From Elysia chlorotica (Eukaryota > Mollusca > Gastropoda > Plakobranchidae): DNA of 64,000 bases. A program made the position numbers and the translations under genes. The DNA is taken from contig RQTK01000087.1 of the NCBI GenBank assembly GCA_003991915.1, positions 126,362-190,361 of the forward strand, given 5' to 3'. Shown here piece by piece: positions 22,705-33,769 of the stretch; position 1 is the first letter of the stretch; each line of letters starts with the position of its first letter. The notes below the pieces were generated by a model. It saw nothing but the letters and a program-made list of their open reading frames with translations, was not told the DNA's origin and did no database searches.

Positions 22705-22800
22705 GTCTCTGTCTGTTTGGTGGCACGTAAAACTGTCAGAGGTTAGTCTTACAACCCGTCCACGAGAAAGTCAAGCTGCTGATGTTGGGCGTTGGGAAAC
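22705..22800 (-). mobile_element. Dispersed repeat family, copy 4
   Basis: On the minus strand: GCCCAACATCAGCAGCTTGA, TCGTGGACGGGTTGTAAGAC, TAACCTCTGACAGTTTTACG, TGCCACCAAACAGACAGAGA. It is more diverged than copies 1, 2 and 6. Its 5' side is a degenerate GGTTTGGT run (22801-22825), again a simple repeat. Confidence 0.55.
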
Positions 22801-22832
22801 AAGCCAACCAAACCAGACCAAACCCTCCCAGT

Positions 22833-22957
22833 ATTGTGCATGGATTCTCAAGACAACGAGGATGGGTAAGTTGTATTGTGGATGAATTCTCAAGACAATG
22901 AGGATGGGTAAGTTGTATTGTGGAAGAATTCTCAAGACAGCGAGGATGAGTAAGTTT
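22833..22957. repeat. 42-base minisatellite, three units
   Basis: Three tandem copies of a unit containing ATTCTCAAGACAACGAGGAT and GGGTAAGTTGTATTGTG. Because 42 is 14 codons, the minus strand keeps an open frame with a 14-residue repeat (ILxVLRIxPQYNLP). Each unit carries GGATGGGTAAGT or GGATGAGTAAGT, a good splice-donor match on the plus strand. Confidence 0.92.
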
Positions 22958-23622
22958 TTGTCTCTATCTGTATTGTGAGGAGCCCCTGACATACTAGTCA
23001 ACGACCTCTCAAGAGCTACAAGTGGAGGCCCCGTAATTCTCCTCTCTCCAACAGACCAACACAACAGAGACTCCTACTGCGAGACAAGTTGTCGAGAACT
23101 CCTCTTTCACAACGTCTTTGTAACCCCCACGCCCAGTAATCATAGCTTTACACCTCACTGTATCTGTCCCATGGCAGGTCTCTATTGACCATAGGCTAAG
23201 TCGTTCCACTCATTTAAACTCACTTATTTAGTCGCCTGCGGAACGTATGGTGTCTTTCATCCGGGAAGAAAAGATAATACAGAACGATTATGTAGGTGGG
23301 GAAACAAGATTGTTTGGTTTCTGGTGGAAAGCTGATGAAGTAGACCATAATATTATGAGGTTCCCATACAGAGCGACTACACCTATGTTCTAATGGTGTT
23401 TCCTCGCGCTGTCTACAAAACACATGAAACAGTTTTTCAAATTCCGTGGGACATCGTTCATTGAGGGAAACCATACATAGCCTGAAGGCAAATTTTGCTT
23501 GAACGATTTTGTGTTTAAAACGAAGAAATGTAGTATTGTTTCTTTTAAATTATTCGTGAAATTCTTTGAAAATCTCTCGTAGGAGCCTTCTTTCTTTTCT
23601 CCCTACCTCTCAACATCTTCTT

Positions 23623-23623
<1 letters not shown>
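22958..23623. other. Non-coding stretch
   Basis: Unique sequence with no recognised feature. Short minus-strand frames (23009-23209, 23220-23474) have no known motif. Confidence 0.45.
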
Positions 23624-23709
<86 letters not shown>

Positions 23710-23745
23710 CTCTTTCACTATCTTTCTATCTATCTATCTATCTAT
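23624..23745. repeat. (CT)n then (CTAT)n microsatellite
   Basis: A CT run of nearly 80 bases, then TATC tetranucleotides at about 23723-23745. Confidence 0.97.
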
Positions 23746-24076
23746 CAATACACCTGTCACTTTCTAACTTGAAGCTCTCTCTTTCTTTGTATTTTTCTTT
23801 CTCTCTTCTCACTCTACATTTTTACCGCTTAAAACTGTGTGAATTTAAAAATTAATCTGTTGGAGAAAATGTAATTTTACTAAAGGGAGCGGAGTAGAAT
23901 GATGTTGTTATATTCAAACATTTTTATACCATTATTTTTCTTAACACATTGTCTGTTTTTTTTGTGGGTTTTTTTCGCACTTTGCCTAGATTTTGATGAA
24001 AGTTGTGAAACTGAGTTGGTTATTGTATGGTTTATAACGATAACAACGAAAAATATTCTCCAGGCAAAAAAAAATT

Positions 24077-24114
<38 letters not shown>

Positions 24115-25011
24115 GCTTTGCGTTTCAAAAGCACCTGATACAAATTAATAAACTAATGCGTCACTCGAATTTTTTTCTGAAGTTTTTTTTTTTTTAAAAA
24201 TGTTTGTAGCAGGTGTCAACACACACACACACAATACAGAAAACCACTACATCGAATTAAAAAAGCGAACTCTTAAGCAACAAACCCTATCTTATTAAAT
24301 CGTAATTAATTGTCAATATAAGCGCTTTCTTTCAAAGACGAGCGAGGTTAAATTAGATTTATACGTCCGACTATGGCATATAAATACTTGGAGAGTCAGG
24401 TGTCTAAGAAGCAGCCAGTCACAGAATCGTTTGCTTAAAGTGTGCACATAACATAAAATATTTTTTGTTTCTTTCAGAGCACGTCCGTTATTTTATGCAC
24501 CTAACAGATATTTTTTATTGATTAAATATTTTTAAAAATCAAACGAAAATCAAACAACTACAAAAAAAAGAAAATAAAAGTAATCTCCAATAGTAAGTAA
24601 AAGTTTGATCACGAAGAGTTAAAACATAACGACAATTTTATTTACTGATTCTTTGCGTAATGAAACCACGATTATACTTTGATCTTGGTGTGCATGTGTG
24701 TGTCTGTCTGTATGTGTGTGTAGGTGTATGCTACTTGTGTATGTGTGCGCATGGGTGTGTGAGTGTATGTGTGTGTCTGTGAGTGTATGTTTATGTGCAT
24801 GTGTGTGTATGTGTGGTTGAATATATCATTTGCATGTTTGTGCCATTACCTCTGTGATGTTTACACATTTAATAATATGTATGTTTATTTCATGTACATG
24901 ATTACTTTTGATGTCATGTGCATTGAGCAGAATTTCAATTTTGGAAATCCGCAAAAGAAATGCAATAAATTATTATTATTATTAATTTTATTAATTAATT
25001 ACGTCAAATCC
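23746..25011. other. AT-rich stretch with poly-T and TG-rich patches
   Basis: It holds a T run of about 35 bases at 24078-24113, a GTGT-rich degenerate patch at 24690-24820, and TATAAATA at 24379-24386, with no supported transcript downstream. No credible coding. Confidence 0.5.
24379..24386 (+). promoter_or_regulatory. TATAAATA word, weak TATA-box candidate
   Basis: GGCATATAAATACTTGG, with CAGCCAGTCAC about 30 bases downstream where an initiator would lie. No recognisable coding sequence follows, so this rests on the two words alone. Confidence 0.15.
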
Positions 25012-25985
25012 TCCCACCCCGTGCGATCCTGTTTTCTTCGTGGTGTTTCTCTTTCTTTCATTTCTCTTTCTCTATTCCCCTCCTCCATCTCTAAACGCAC
25101 TGAATGTTACAGAAAGTCCTTGTCCTTCAGGGAATTTTACAAAAATTAAAAAAAAAAAAAGATTCAAGTTTTGTTATGACTTTTGAAATTGAGGAGATAG
25201 GAGAATGGCCTGTGACATTTTTCTTCCATCTAGTGCAATCCAGTTCCCTCTATTATTTATTTTTTTTCGGTTTTCTTTCATTCCAGTATGCAGTCACCTT
25301 CTTCATCTTCGACACAAACTTATCCTTAGAATAAATCCTCAAGAAAAATGAAAGAAGAAAAAAACAGTACATGTTTTGTAATTCCTTACAAAATAATATC
25401 GACAGAGGAATAACAGTTAAGGTTTTTCTGCCATTTAAATCTATCCGGTTCTCTTCGTGGAATTCATTTTTCTTTCACTTCACGCTGCAGTCCGGTTCTT
25501 CATCTGCTAATATACTGATGACAAACACGGGAAAAAAACCTGAGAGAAATTGTTTAATCGGATTTTGCAAATCCTTCTGAAGTTGTAGAGACAAAAGAAT
25601 AACCTTTCAGATTTTTTTCCATTAAGTGCAATCCACTTCTCTTTGTCTTTCGGCCTTCGTTCATTTCTTTCTGCAGTTTCCATCTTCATCTCCAAACAAA
25701 CTTCTGCCTAAAAAATCCCCTATGAAAATTGAAAAATTATCCAGTATTGTGATTCCTTCTGAAGTTGTAGAGACGGAAGAATAATCTCTCATGTTTTTCT
25801 TCTATTTAGAGCTATCCAGTTCTCCTCATGGCTTTTTACTGTCTTTCATTTTTTCCTCCAGAAGACTACCCTTCTTTATCTGAAATCACACAGAAAGGCT
25901 AAAGAAAATCTTTCAGGGAAATGAAAACAACACTGAGTCGAGTAGAGTATTGTGATTCGTTCTGAAATTGTAGGGATAGAAAAAT
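25012..25985. repeat. Roughly 190-base satellite, about five diverged units
   Basis: A block such as GTGCAATCCAGTTC, followed by a T/C-rich part, TTCTTCATCT, then AATTCCT / TTCTGAAGTTGTAGAGAC and TTTTTCTTCCAT, recurs in order. The GCAATCC/GCTATCC marker appears near 25021, 25233, 25439, 25627 and 25810, giving spacings of about 180-210. The units differ substantially, so the array is old. Open frames inside are not coding. Confidence 0.85.
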
Positions 25986-26259
25986 TTCCCAGATTGCCCC
26001 TTGAGATACAACCGAGGCTATCCTCGGATACAAAGTATCGGTATATCAATTATGACAAAGGCGTGAAGACAGCCATGCGGAACAACGTCCATGGACAACG
26101 TCGCTGGACCCCAGGCCCTTGCTACAAATGCTAGCTGGACTCACACCTTCCCTAAAGCTCCTTTAGCTTGAGTACTCACCACAGGGCAGTACGGATTGTC
26201 TGGGGCGCTATCATAAACCCGGCACGTGACCGGCGGGTGTCAGGCCTGGGCTGTTTATG
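25986..26259. other. Non-coding spacer
   Basis: Unique, moderately GC-rich sequence without a recognised feature. Confidence 0.4.
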
Positions 26260-26335
26260 TGAGTGGCCGAGTGGCCGAGTGGACGTGCGCTGACCAGCCA
26301 GGGGCTGGACTCAGTGTTCTGTCCCGGTTCTCTGG
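26260..26335 (+). mobile_element. tRNA-Leu/Ser-like SINE head
   Basis: GTGGCCGAGTGGACGTGCGC is a close match to the A box of Leu/Ser-type tRNAs and is preceded by one extra copy of GTGGCCGA. The B-box region (GTTCTGTCCCGG) is degraded and the acceptor stem is absent. It also explains the MAEWPSGRALTSQG start of the 119-codon frame at 26263-26622, which is therefore not a gene. Confidence 0.45.
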
Positions 26336-26720
26336 CAGGTACACGTGTACTTTGTGAGGAGTGTTACTGTTTATCATTGGACCTAACGCGCCGCACCTTT
26401 CAAAACAGCCAGCACGCGTCTCTTCAGGATGTGATTGTTCCGGGCACATCTTGCCACTGCTATGGGCTGCCAACTCAATCAGACTCAAAGTGTACACGTG
26501 TATACAAACATTGTAAGAAAACACATAACAAATACAACGGATTTTTTTCTTTTGGCGTACGGTTGGCCGCAATGGACGCCCATTCTCGAGAGATGGTTAT
26601 TGATTGGTTGTTCATCGCCTGAGGAAGTCACGTGAACTTGTAAACTCTGCTCACCGGAAGTGTAGCTTCTCTTAGGTTTTCGTATCTGAGTAAATAAAAT
26701 CCTTTATTAAAAAAGAAGTT
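26336..26720. other. Non-coding spacer
   Basis: Unique sequence to the start of the large tandem repeats; nothing recognised. Confidence 0.4.
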
Positions 26721-27228
26721 GATTTGACTGGCAATGGTAATCTTTAAATGGTTGTTTGACATGAGTATTTATATAAATTACTTTAAGAAGAGTTAGTTGG
26801 AACTAAGTGTTGTTTAAAAAATGCATGTAGGTCTACCAAGAAAGAAAAGGCAACAAAAAATACTACGTCAATGTGCAGAAAAAAACAATAACAATCCAAC
26901 AAATGATTCATTCTGTGTAATTTGTTCATGTACTAGTTTTATGTTGTAATACGTGTTAATGAATGTCAAATGACTTTGTTTCAGCAGTAAGCTACCTTTC
27001 TCATTTTATCCCTAAAAACTAAGATTTTATAAATCGAAAATGTTTACATCATTGCATAGTATTGTTGCTGGCTTTTCAGAAATGTTAAGGCACGTGTTAT
27101 GTTCTTGAATGCTTAAACATCTCAGTTTAAGAAAACATTTTTTAAACGGTGATCGATGGAGAAAATGAATAATTCATTTATGATTTTGAATAATAATACT
27201 GGTCTATATTGCAGAACTCCTGACCAAC
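26721..27228. repeat. Large tandem repeat, copy A
   Basis: It starts GATTTGACTGGCAATGG and shares with copies B and C the blocks TTGTTTGACATG, ATGATTCATTCTGTG, TGAATGTCAAATGACTTTGT, GTTGCTGGCTTTTCAGAAAT and CGATGGAGAAAAT. It lacks the second half seen in B and C; its right end meets a SINE-like insertion. Confidence 0.92.
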
Positions 27229-27358
27229 CACCCACTAAGGCGATGATCCTGGGGTAGAACATCGACTGCTGACGCAAAATGTCCATGGTTCAAGCCAACA
27301 ACTTTGTCTTATGATACTGTCGACCCACGCTTGGTTTAGTTTGGTGTAGCCGTACACT
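27229..27358 (+). mobile_element. tRNA-like SINE insertion between repeat copies
   Basis: GATCCTGGGGTAGAACATCG is A-box-like and CATGGTTCAAGCCAAC is a good B box, at normal tRNA spacing. The following 55 bases (to the start of copy B) could be the SINE body. It lies exactly where copy A loses its second half. Confidence 0.55.
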
Positions 27359-28089
27359 AAGATGGTTGTTTGACATGGGTATTTTTATTCATAACATTAA
27401 GAAGAGTTATTTGGAACTAGGTGTTGCTTAAAAAATGCAACTAGACCTACCATGAAAGAAAAATTAACAAGAAATATTGCATCTACGCCATTGTGCAAAA
27501 AAAAGTCCAACAAATGATTCATTCTGTGCAATGTGTTCATGTATTGGTTGTATATGGTATGATGCGTTACTGAATGTCAAATGACTTTGTTTCAGTAGTA
27601 AGCTGCCTTTGTCTTTTTTGTCCCTAAAAACTAAGTTTTTAGATGTCGAACATTTTACATTATTACATCATATTGTTGCTGGCTTTTCAGAAATTTTAAG
27701 GCACGTGTTATGTTCTTGAGTGCTTAAAGACCAGTTTAAGAAAACATTTTTAAACGGTAATCGATGGAGAAAATGATATCCAGATAATTATACATCTCGT
27801 GTGTAAGACGGTTTTGTTTCGTTCATTTGCAATCTATGTTTAAATGCATCGACATGTTTTACACAAACACGTACGGAATTTTAGAATGCTGCAGGGATCA
27901 TCCTAAACACCAAGAGATGAAGGAGTCTGAATTAAAAGTTAAAATTGTGACCCATGGAATGAACTAAAGCGAAATTCCCATGTTCAAATTACGACCATAA
28001 TATTTGCCTATGGATCTGATGTAATTGTGGAGCGAAAATCAACTGGGGAATTTTTGGAATATCACTCTGTGCACATGAAAATTGTTTCA
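27359..28089. repeat. Large tandem repeat, copy B
   Basis: Homologous to A and C, but with an internal deletion joining CGATGGAGAAAATGA directly to a block shared with C (CGTGTGTAAGACGGTTTTG onward). Its end, GTGCACATGAAAATTGTTTC, runs into the start of copy C, a true tandem junction. Confidence 0.9.
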
Positions 28090-28091
28090 TC

Positions 28092-29010
28092 GATTTGACT
28101 GGCAATGGTTATCTTAAAATGGTTGTTTGACATGGGTATTTATATAAATTACGTTAAGAAAAGTTAGTTGGAACTAGTTGTTGTTTAAAAAATGCAAGTA
28201 GGCATACTATGGAAAAAAGAAACAAAAATACTACGCCATTGTGCAAAAAAAAAAAGCAACCCAATCCAAGAAATGATTCATTCTGTGTAATGTTTTCATG
28301 AATTTGTTTTGTGTGGTATAGCGCGTTACTGAATGTCAAATGACTTTGTTTCAGCAGTAAGCTGCCTTTCTCATTTTGTCCCTAAAAATTAGGTTTTAGT
28401 AATCGGAAATTTTTACGTTATTACATATTATTGTTGCTGGCTTTTCAGAAATTTTAAGTCACGTGTTATGTTCTTGAGTGCTTTTAAACATGTCAGCTTA
28501 AAATTATGTATTTTTTAGCAGCACGGTAATCGATGGAGAAAATAAATTATTCACATATAATTTTTAATAATAATACTGGTCTATATTCCATAACTCCTGA
28601 TAAACCATCCATCCACTCTGTGACGTGAGAGAACCTTAAAGAAGTTGCTGAATTCAGATTATGCGGAGAATTGTACAAGTCGTGTGTAGGGCGGTTTTGT
28701 TATGTTCTTTAGCAATCTATGTCTAAATGGGTTTTTTTCACAAACACATAAGGGATTTTAGAACTCTGCAGGGGTCATTATAAACGACAAGAAGACTAGA
28801 AGAGATGGAGGAGTTTGAATTGAAACTTACATGTAGTTCTGATGTAAATTGACTTCATAAAATTGTTTACCCATGGGATGAAATAAAGCGAAATTCCCAT
28901 GTTCAAATTACGACCATTTTTAATTTGCCTATGAAACTGATCTTATTGTGGAGCGAAATTCTACTGGAGAGGTTTTGGAACATCACTCTGTGCACATGAA
29001 AATTGTTTCA
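28092..29010. repeat. Large tandem repeat, copy C (fullest)
   Basis: About 920 bases. It carries both the part shared with A (to ACTCCTGATAAACCATCC) and the part shared with B (CGTGTGTAGGGCGGTTTTG to GTGCACATGAAAATTGTTTC). No coding potential is visible, so it is a non-coding satellite-like unit or an unknown repeat. Confidence 0.9.
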
Positions 29011-29400
29011 TCCAGAATGTAAAACTTCTTGACATTCGAGCATATGACACGGATAGAAAAAGAGTTTTAGAATACTGGTCATGACCTTGCCCTAGAGAGA
29101 GAAAGTAATATCCAAGTCTTTTCAATTCTTGTACATTGTATTGCTATGTTACTAATTCCAATGGATTAAGAAAGTGCAAGGGGCTTCCTGCCTACATGGT
29201 AATGGGCGGGGTTTCTAAATTAACCTTTAGTCTCATCTTAGCCCAGCTCTGCTTCTCGGTTTCAGGATGGCAGTGTGTAGCTCCTTGCTTCCATTATCCA
29301 CCTGTCAGTCCATTGTCTGCGCCAGAGTCCTTTCCATTACAGCAAGCTACGCCCTCTCTGTGCATACAAGACAATCATGGCAATGTCCACTCCACCTCCT
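29011..29400. other. Non-coding spacer
   Basis: Unique sequence; the open frame at 29136-29522 extends into the CT-rich block and shows no motif. Confidence 0.45.
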
Positions 29401-29557
29401 CCCATCCTTTCTCTCTCTATGTCTGTCTGTCTGCCTCTCTCTGTATCTCTGTGAATCTCTTTCCTTCCCTCCCTCTATCTATTTCCTTCTGTATCTCTAT
29501 GTTTTGTCGTCTTGTTTTCTAGTTATCCTAGTTATCCCCCTCTTTACCCTGTATGTG

Positions 29558-29588
<31 letters not shown>

Positions 29589-29687
29589 GACCCTTTCTTT
29601 CTCTCTCTGACTGTCTATGCCTGCCTCTCTCTCTATCTCTCTGTATCTCTCTGCCTCTATGTCTCTAACTAGAACACTCTCTCTCGC

Positions 29688-29738
<51 letters not shown>

Positions 29739-29740
29739 TC
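29401..29740. repeat. CT-rich simple-sequence block
   Basis: Degenerate CTGT/CTCT sequence with pure CT runs at about 29560-29588 and 29690-29734. Open frames on both strands are poly-SL or poly-RE. Confidence 0.93.
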
Positions 29741-30647
29741 TATGTACCCCCGATTTCTCTTTATACACCATTCCCCCTCTTCCTGTTTATCTATCTGGCT
29801 CTGCCTAAGATTGATTATGTTTGTTTCTGTTCTCGTTTTCTGCCTCATAGTCTATGCATGTCTGTTTCTCCCTCTTCCCCTCTGTCTCTCGTAGATATTC
29901 ATGTAACTTGTTTTCTTTCTTTATTCGCTTTGCCCTTCTCTCTCTTTCTAATAGTAAGTATCTTTGTCGTTCTCTCTTATCATCCACCATCAAAACACCT
30001 GATGAATATAGCTTCAGATCTATTCTTTTTCCACAAGTGTGTAGAGGCATTTACATTGAGAACATTGGAGGCGTTAAAGACGGAAATAGCATCACTTTAT
30101 ACGGCTAGAGACTACTTTCACAATGTATTTCTCTTTGTCGTAAGTCTCAAATCACATTCACCTCTTTGTCTTGCTCTTGGGTCCCATCGCAGTAGGAAAT
30201 GTGTTTTAAAGCTAGAAAAAGTTGAACATTTTTGTCTTTTTTTCTGAATATTTCTTTTTTTTTCACGCTAAATAAACATTGCTATACCTCACCTTCTTGA
30301 ATATCGACGCCCATTCTTTCCTATCCCCGCCCCCTTTTGGCATATTGTTCTCCTCCTCCCTCTCCGGTCATCTGTTCCATTAGCATCCGTATCAATTTAC
30401 CCAATAGTTAACACCGTCATAGCTCCCAGTGCCTGTTGATGGGTCGGCCATTGTTCCCTTTGATTGGAGTCAGGACCTCACGGACTGAAGGTGTCCTGGC
30501 ATCTCCCCATCTCGCAGTCCCACACAGTCACAAAGTCATGTTCTACTGAAGGTGTCGCACCTGCTTCGCGACGTCGGTTTGTATCAGGGACTCATTCGTC
30601 ACTCAAGGTCAAAGGAGGGAGAGGTTGGTTTGATTTGTTGGATGGTC
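29741..30647. other. Non-coding stretch
   Basis: Pyrimidine-rich at first, then unique. The 30400-30620 part is GC-richer and carries CTGAAGGTGTC twice (near 30484 and 30546). The 129-codon frame at 29858-30247 has no recognised motif. Confidence 0.45.
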
Positions 30648-30720
30648 GGTTGGTTGGTTGGTTGGTTGGTTAGTTGGTTGGTTGGTTGGTTGGTTGTTGA
30701 TTGGTTGGTTGGTTGGTTGG
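30648..30720. repeat. (GGTT)n tetranucleotide array
   Basis: About 17 GGTT units with two interruptions, running into dispersed repeat copy 5. Confidence 0.96.
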
Positions 30721-30724
30721 AGGG

Positions 30725-30880
30725 TTTCTGAACGTTTAACATCAGCATCTAGGCTATATCGCTGACTCGTCCCAAGACTAACGTCTGAAATATTACTTAC
30801 TGCCACTGGAAGACAGTGTGGGGATACATGTGCCAGGACTCGTGCCTCTGTCGCTACCAATAAACTGACACCGAGCCAAC
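30725..30880 (+). mobile_element. Dispersed repeat family, copy 5
   Basis: AACATCAGCATCTAGGCTAT, then ATCGCTGACTCGTCCCAAGA, CTAACGTCTGA, CTGCCACTGGAAGACAG, and probably CAATAAACTGACACCGAGCC, a tail shared with copy 7 (ACCGACACCAACTCAACCAC). The family resemblance is clear in the first 70 bases and weaker later. Confidence 0.55.
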
Positions 30881-33177
30881 GAGTAGGAGGCGAAATTCGA
30901 CAAATTATTTGCCTAATCATAGTTTCAAATCGTGTACCCCCTTGGGTAGGTAGCCGAAAGATGGTAGGGAGAACGCACTGTGTGCTTGTAGCAACCACGC
31001 TCAGAGACTATGTTGTTTTACATCGAAAGACACAACAAAACATAAAACTATACGACTTTGACTTTTATTTCTTATAGTTCTTTCAGTTGATCATTTTCAA
31101 TTATTCTCAGCGAAAATATAATTATGAATAAGTGTGTAATGTGTTCGAAGTATCATCCCTAATTTCTATACACTCTTTGTCTCTATATTAATGTTGTCCG
31201 AGACAAAATTCAAGAGGGTATCCTGTTGGTGGAAAACTGAGCTGCATCAAAATCCTCCCACAAATTTAAAAGACGGTAAAGAATTACAATGGTCGTATGT
31301 CTCAGGTCCTCCATCCCTGGGCCTTTTTGTCAACCAATGCAACAAAATGCAGCAGCTCCTGAGAGACCAGCCTATCAGCTTTCATCACCTACAGCATTGA
31401 CTTGCAGATGGCCCTGCATTAAACCAGGTCCTTTCTGTTAGCAGCACCCAGGTGAAAGCAGATAACGGCGAAAGGGGATAAAAAAGCTTTTCCCGAGCGC
31501 ATAGCCCGCCTTCTCTACTTGTCTTGAGACGCTCAATGAAATTTAATGCTTCTTGGTTCTGTGTCATCGCTCTTTCAAAGCGTCAACGCCAAAGGTGCAT
31601 TTGCATTTCTGTTTTTATTGTTTGAGTTTTGGTTGTTGGTTGATGGTTTTTAAGAACATCCCGAACTGAGAACTGAAGGATCCAAAGCTATAATTGTTTG
31701 TCTGTTTTTCTATTCTTTAAAATAGCTTCAGAATTGTCATCCTTACTATCAACTTTTTTCATAAAGCAACAAGAGAAATTAGTATTAAGAAAGTAGGTCA
31801 ACTAGATTTGACTTCAATCATATCTTATATTCGAAGCACAATAAAGTACGTGGAGGCAAGACCAAATCTCAATGAGAATAGAGACATGTAATAAAAATAC
31901 TGAGTAATATTAATTTTATTAAACGATTGCACCTTTTTATTAAACGATTGTACAAATAAAACGGAAAAAAGTTTTTGTAACTGAACATGGTTTTTTTACC
32001 AAATAAAAATAATAGAAAGTCTTCATAATAGGCTTCACAGTAAAACCACCAAGAAATCCATCCTCAATACAATGAAGTGTAAAGCATGTATTAAGAAAAT
32101 GTCATAAAGTGGAACAATGATTGTTTTGGTGGATCCGTTTTGAACGTAGACTCCTACACAAACTTCTGGAAAACGGATCTCCTCTGCCTATGTACATGAC
32201 ACTATTGACAGTGCTTATTGAAAGCCGTTTTTCGATGTCCTGAGTTCAACACATTCTTGATCTTCCACGCCCTTATCTCCCCTTCATGATGCCCTACATA
32301 CATAATTATCCATTCAATTTGAAGTAACTTGTGCAGTGGTTTCTATGTTGATGATTTTTTCTTAAGCGATTACATTTCCTGTTTACCTGATTTGCATTAT
32401 CGGTTTAACTCTCCAAAGATCGACAACAAACGGACACTTACAGGGCCTAAACCAAGTACCAAAACCACTTCCCTGGGATAAGCCTTAGTCTCCTTAGAGT
32501 TGTACACACACCAAACATCAGCATTTGGGTTTGAAATACTGTTGGGACTTTGAAGTCAAAACTTTAGTCTAGAGTGCAGGGGCGGCTGTTAAAGTATGGA
32601 ATCTTCTGTGGTATTTAAAGTCTTTATCTTTACCTGAAATTCTTTCTCTTTTGAACAAAAATTCAGTCAAGTTTAGATTGTACAACAAAGAACTATACTC
32701 TCAAACTATAAATGACAAAGTGCTCTATAAAAATTATCAGTATGAATTAGCGATTTACACATTTTGTTTTTTAGACAGCTTCACGTGTCTTTAAACCAAG
32801 CTTAAAGAACTTTGAATAAATTATTATTAATCGGTGCTGTTAGATTTGAAGACACTAATCATATATAAAATAAGTAAATCGACAAAATGTGTCTCTCTTA
32901 ATCGGACCCCATTAAATATTTACTACGATCTACCGGTAAAGTTTTTTTTTAAACTTCTTCTTTTGTTTGTTCATTTTTAGTTTTGTAAATGTTATTATTC
33001 TTGAAAAAAACAAGAATACTTTTTTTATCTTCATATGATATATTTTCGCATTAATACATACACAAGTAAATGTTATTTGTGTGCTTGAGTATGCATATTT
33101 TGAGAACAAAATTCACCACACACCGCTTTATACATCACTCAAACACCAACAGTTACTCAATCTTTTTGTTTTAAATT
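30881..33177. other. Non-coding; candidate conserved block at 31190-31620
   Basis: 31190-31620 is complex and less AT-rich. It includes an octamer POU-type site (ATTTGCAT, 31599-31606) and CAGGTGAAAGCAGATAACGG near 31450-31469, which holds E-box-like and GATA-like words. The rest is AT-rich unique sequence with no credible coding. Confidence 0.4.
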
Positions 33178-33181
33178 CTTT

Positions 33182-33228
<47 letters not shown>

Positions 33229-33246
33229 ATTGTTATTGTTGTTGTA
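33178..33246. repeat. (TTG)n trinucleotide array
   Basis: About 20 TTG units with TTA variants at the right end. Confidence 0.96.
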
Positions 33247-33635
33247 GAGCCTAACTTTACAACAAAATAATTGTCATTATATTTTGTTTCTCTCTCCAAC
33301 CCTCTGCCTCTATCGTTCACTTCCAATTTCTTCCTCCATACCACCTCTTCATATGATGACCATCTCTAAGGGCGACCACTTGTATTTTTTTCCTGCTATA
33401 CACGACTACAACACCACATCTTTATAATCGAATAACAAAATTAATATCTTGTTAACACGTGTGCACGTGAGAAGGGGATGAGAGGGGAAAAGGGAACATA
33501 TAATGTACACTGTATTAGACTTTTTGATGCTTACGACACAATCATGCAAGTCAACCAATCATCAGACCTGTAAGCTGACACTGTAGCCAGACCACCCTGC
33601 TATTTCCGGGCTGTTCACATCCCTGCCGTGTGTAA
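33247..33635. other. Non-coding spacer
   Basis: Unique sequence; nothing recognised. Confidence 0.45.
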
Positions 33636-33769
33636 CTAACCCAGACTGGACTCACTCGGCCACTAATCCCCTGGTCAGCTAACCCAGACTGGACTCACTC
33701 GGCCACTAATCCCCTGGTCAGCTAACTAACTCAGACTGGACTCACTCGGCCACTAATCCCCTGATCAGC
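33636..33769. repeat. 43-base minisatellite, three units
   Basis: The unit contains CTAACCCAGACTGGACTCAC and TCGGCCACTAATCCCCTGGT. The first two units are identical; the third carries a four-base insertion and two substitutions. A degraded fourth piece (CTGACCCACTCGGACTGG) follows. Confidence 0.94.

Noticed and set aside
26263..26622. 119-codon frame with a plausible-looking start (MAEWPSGRALTSQG)
   Set aside because: The start is a translated tRNA-like A-box region, and the rest shows no domain or repeat of a known family.
33636..33769. Possible CRISPR-like array (also 51768-51979 and 22833-22957)
   Set aside because: Units are directly tandem with no unique spacers between them, and the genome is animal-like; they are minisatellites.
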